This document shows positions 11,530-12,788 of a stretch of DNA of 12,788 nt, piece by piece. Position 1 is the stretch's first letter; every line of letters starts with the position of its first letter. Source of the stretch: Bradyrhizobium sp. (GTDB taxonomy: Bacteria; Pseudomonadota; Alphaproteobacteria; Rhizobiales; Xanthobacteraceae). The stretch spans positions 1-12,788 of the forward strand of contig JAFAUV010000155.1 in the NCBI GenBank assembly GCA_019243075.1, given 5' to 3'. The position numbers and the translations under genes are program-made. The notes beneath the pieces are model-generated. The model was not told where the DNA came from, made no database searches, and was given only the letters and a program-made list of their open reading frames with translations.

Positions 11530-12788
11530 ATGGATTCCGAAAAAACCGAGCAGCCGACGGCTCCCGGGCGAGGGCAAGGGACGGCTGGCAGCAAGCGTGG
11601 CGATCCGGCCGATCTGCCGCCGGATAACCTCGCGGCCCCCGACATCGATCCCGAAACCGCCTCTAATGAAGAGGACGAGGAAGGTCGGCTGCCGGAACTG
11701 AGCGAAGAGACGATCGAGCCGGTCGGCGAGGGACCGCTTGCGGCCGGTCATGCGGCGATCGAGAACGCCGTCAAGCTCGCGCCGACCTCGCCCGGCGTCT
11801 ACCGGATGCTGAATGCGGCCAATGACGTGCTCTATGTCGGCAAGGCCAAGAACGTCCGCAAGCGGCTGTCCTCCTATGCGCGCATCAACGCGCCGCTGCC
11901 GGCGCGCATTCTGCGCATGATTGCTGCCACCGTGAATGTCGAGATCATCTCGACCACGACGGAAACCGAAGCGCTGCTGCTGGAGGCCAACCTCATCAAG
12001 CAGCTTCGGCCGCGGTTCAACGTGCAGCTCCGCGACGACAAGTCGTTTCCTTATATTCTGATCACCGGCGACCATTGGGCGCCGCAGATCTTGAAGCATC
12101 GCGGCGCGCAGAGCCGGCCGGGCCGCTATTTCGGCCCGTTCGCGTCCGCGGGAGCGGTCAATCGCACCATCACGGCGCTGCAGCGCGCCTTCCTGATCCG
12201 CTCCTGCACGGACGGATTTTTCGAAAGCCGCACGCGACCCTGCCTGCTCTACCAGATCCGTCGCTGCGCCGGCCCCTGCACGACGGAGATCGATTTCGGC
12301 GGCTACACCGAGCTGGTGCGCGAGGCGACCGATTTCCTCTCGGGCCGCAGCCAGGCCGTCAAGGAACTACTCGCGGCCGAAATGGAGAGGGCCTCCGGCG
12401 AGCTCGAATTCGAGACCGCGGCGGTCTATCGCGACCGCCTCGCCGCGCTGTCGGCGATCCAGTCGCAGCAGGGCATCAATCCGCGTACGGTGGAAGAGGC
12501 CGACGTGTTCGCCATCCACCAGGAAGGCGGCTATTCCTGCGTCGAAGTATTCTTCTTCCGCACCGGCCAGAACTGGGGCAACCGCGCCTATTTCCCGCGC
12601 GCGGAAAAGTCGTTCACGCCGGAGGAGGTGCTGTCGTCATTCCTTGCGCAGTTCTATGACGACAAGCCGCCGCCGCGGCTGATCCTGCTTTCGCACGAGA
12701 TCGAGGAAGCCGAGCTGTTGGCCGATGCGCTGACGGTAAAGGCCGGCCACAAGGTCGAAGTCTCCGTGCCCAAGCGCGGCGAGAAGAA
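11530..12788 (+). CDS. uvrC: UvrABC system protein C (3' end beyond the window)
   Basis: UvrC makes the dual incisions of nucleotide excision repair with UvrB. 419 codons are visible. A 70-residue acidic, Pro-rich extension comes first. The N-terminal GIY-YIG nuclease follows (about 85-163), with GVYRML (89-94), VLYVGKAKNVRKRL (100-113) and the ETEALLLEANLIKQLRPRFN stretch carrying the catalytic glutamate. RYFGPF (199-204) and the cysteine group RSCTDGF/RPCLLYQIRRCAGPC (224-250) are also conserved. A UVR domain that contacts UvrB lies at about 274-309. The C-terminal RNase H-like nuclease and HhH repeats would lie past the window end. The start has no clear ribosome site, so the exact N-terminus is uncertain. 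The first 70 residues look disordered. Confidence 0.95.
   Translation, partial: MDSEKTEQPTAPGRGQGTAGSKRGDPADLPPDNLAAPDIDPETASNEEDEEGRLPELSEETIEPVGEGPLAAGHAAIENAVKLAPTSPGVYRMLNAANDVLYVGKAKNVRKRLSSYARINAPLPARILRMIAATVNVEIISTTTETEALLLEANLIKQLRPRFNVQLRDDKSFPYILITGDHWAPQILKHRGAQSRPGRYFGPFASAGAVNRTITALQRAFLIRSCTDGFFESRTRPCLLYQIRRCAGPCTTEIDFGGYTELVREATDFLSGRSQAVKELLAAEMERASGELEFETAAVYRDRLAALSAIQSQQGINPRTVEEADVFAIHQEGGYSCVEVFFFRTGQNWGNRAYFPRAEKSFTPEEVLSSFLAQFYDDKPPPRLILLSHEIEEAELLADALTVKAGHKVEVSVPKRGEK

Noticed and set aside
11467..12099. A 210-codon minus-strand frame opposite uvrC
   Set aside because: Antisense to conserved UvrC motifs; no ribosome site or domain recognised.

Overview
The window looks like chromosome from a high-GC alphaproteobacterium, most likely Bradyrhizobium or a close relative (Nitrobacteraceae). 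This rests on strongly G/C-biased third codon positions, the recognisable housekeeping proteins, a PetP/PetR-type regulator pair, and several palindromic intergenic repeats of the kind common in Bradyrhizobium. The assignment comes from recognition only; no search was run. Most of the window is core genome. The accessory-looking parts are a small REP/transposase cassette and a run of exported proteins of unknown function.

Layout, left end. On the minus strand are the first 15 codons of a tautomerase gene (1-45), a 107-nt branched palindromic repeat (81-187), hisS (192-1730), a second composite palindrome (1777-1855) and ilvE (1884-2963). After a divergent intergenic region holding a candidate 37-residue ORF (3131-3244), a plus-strand regulatory operon begins: a MarR/PetP-like regulator (3296-3844), an OmpR/PetR-like response regulator overlapping it by 4 nt (3841-4572), and an EnvZ-like histidine kinase 16 nt further on (4589-5977).

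Middle. A REP-associated tyrosine transposase (RAYT, 6034-6573, minus) sits between the convergent kinase and DUF3617 genes. It is bracketed by inverted REP hairpins (5996-6026 and 6678-6709), with a third, decayed REP-like copy just upstream of its likely start. Then comes a cluster of exported cysteine-containing proteins: DUF3617 (6728-7267, minus), a 96-aa periplasmic protein (7306-7596, minus), a 159-aa exported protein (7775-8254, plus) and a secreted RNase T2 (8399-9097, plus).

Right end. A palindromic repeat (9103-9169) precedes rlmJ (9197-10057). A CspA-family cold-shock gene (10306-10521) has a long leader with two predicted hairpins. A minus-strand outer-membrane beta-barrel gene (10660-11280) ends at a textbook intrinsic terminator (10629-10598). 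It diverges from uvrC (11530 to the window end, 3' truncated). The AT-rich region between them carries five TTAA motifs, including one exact TTAA-N7-TTAA CtrA-type site.

I see no CRISPR array, tRNA, rRNA, phage module or obvious defence system. The points most worth following are the RAYT/REP cassette geometry, the 107-nt cloverleaf-like repeat, the low-GC segment inside hisS, the putative small ORF ahead of the MarR operon, the structured cold-shock leader, and the CtrA-like motif cluster between omp and uvrC.
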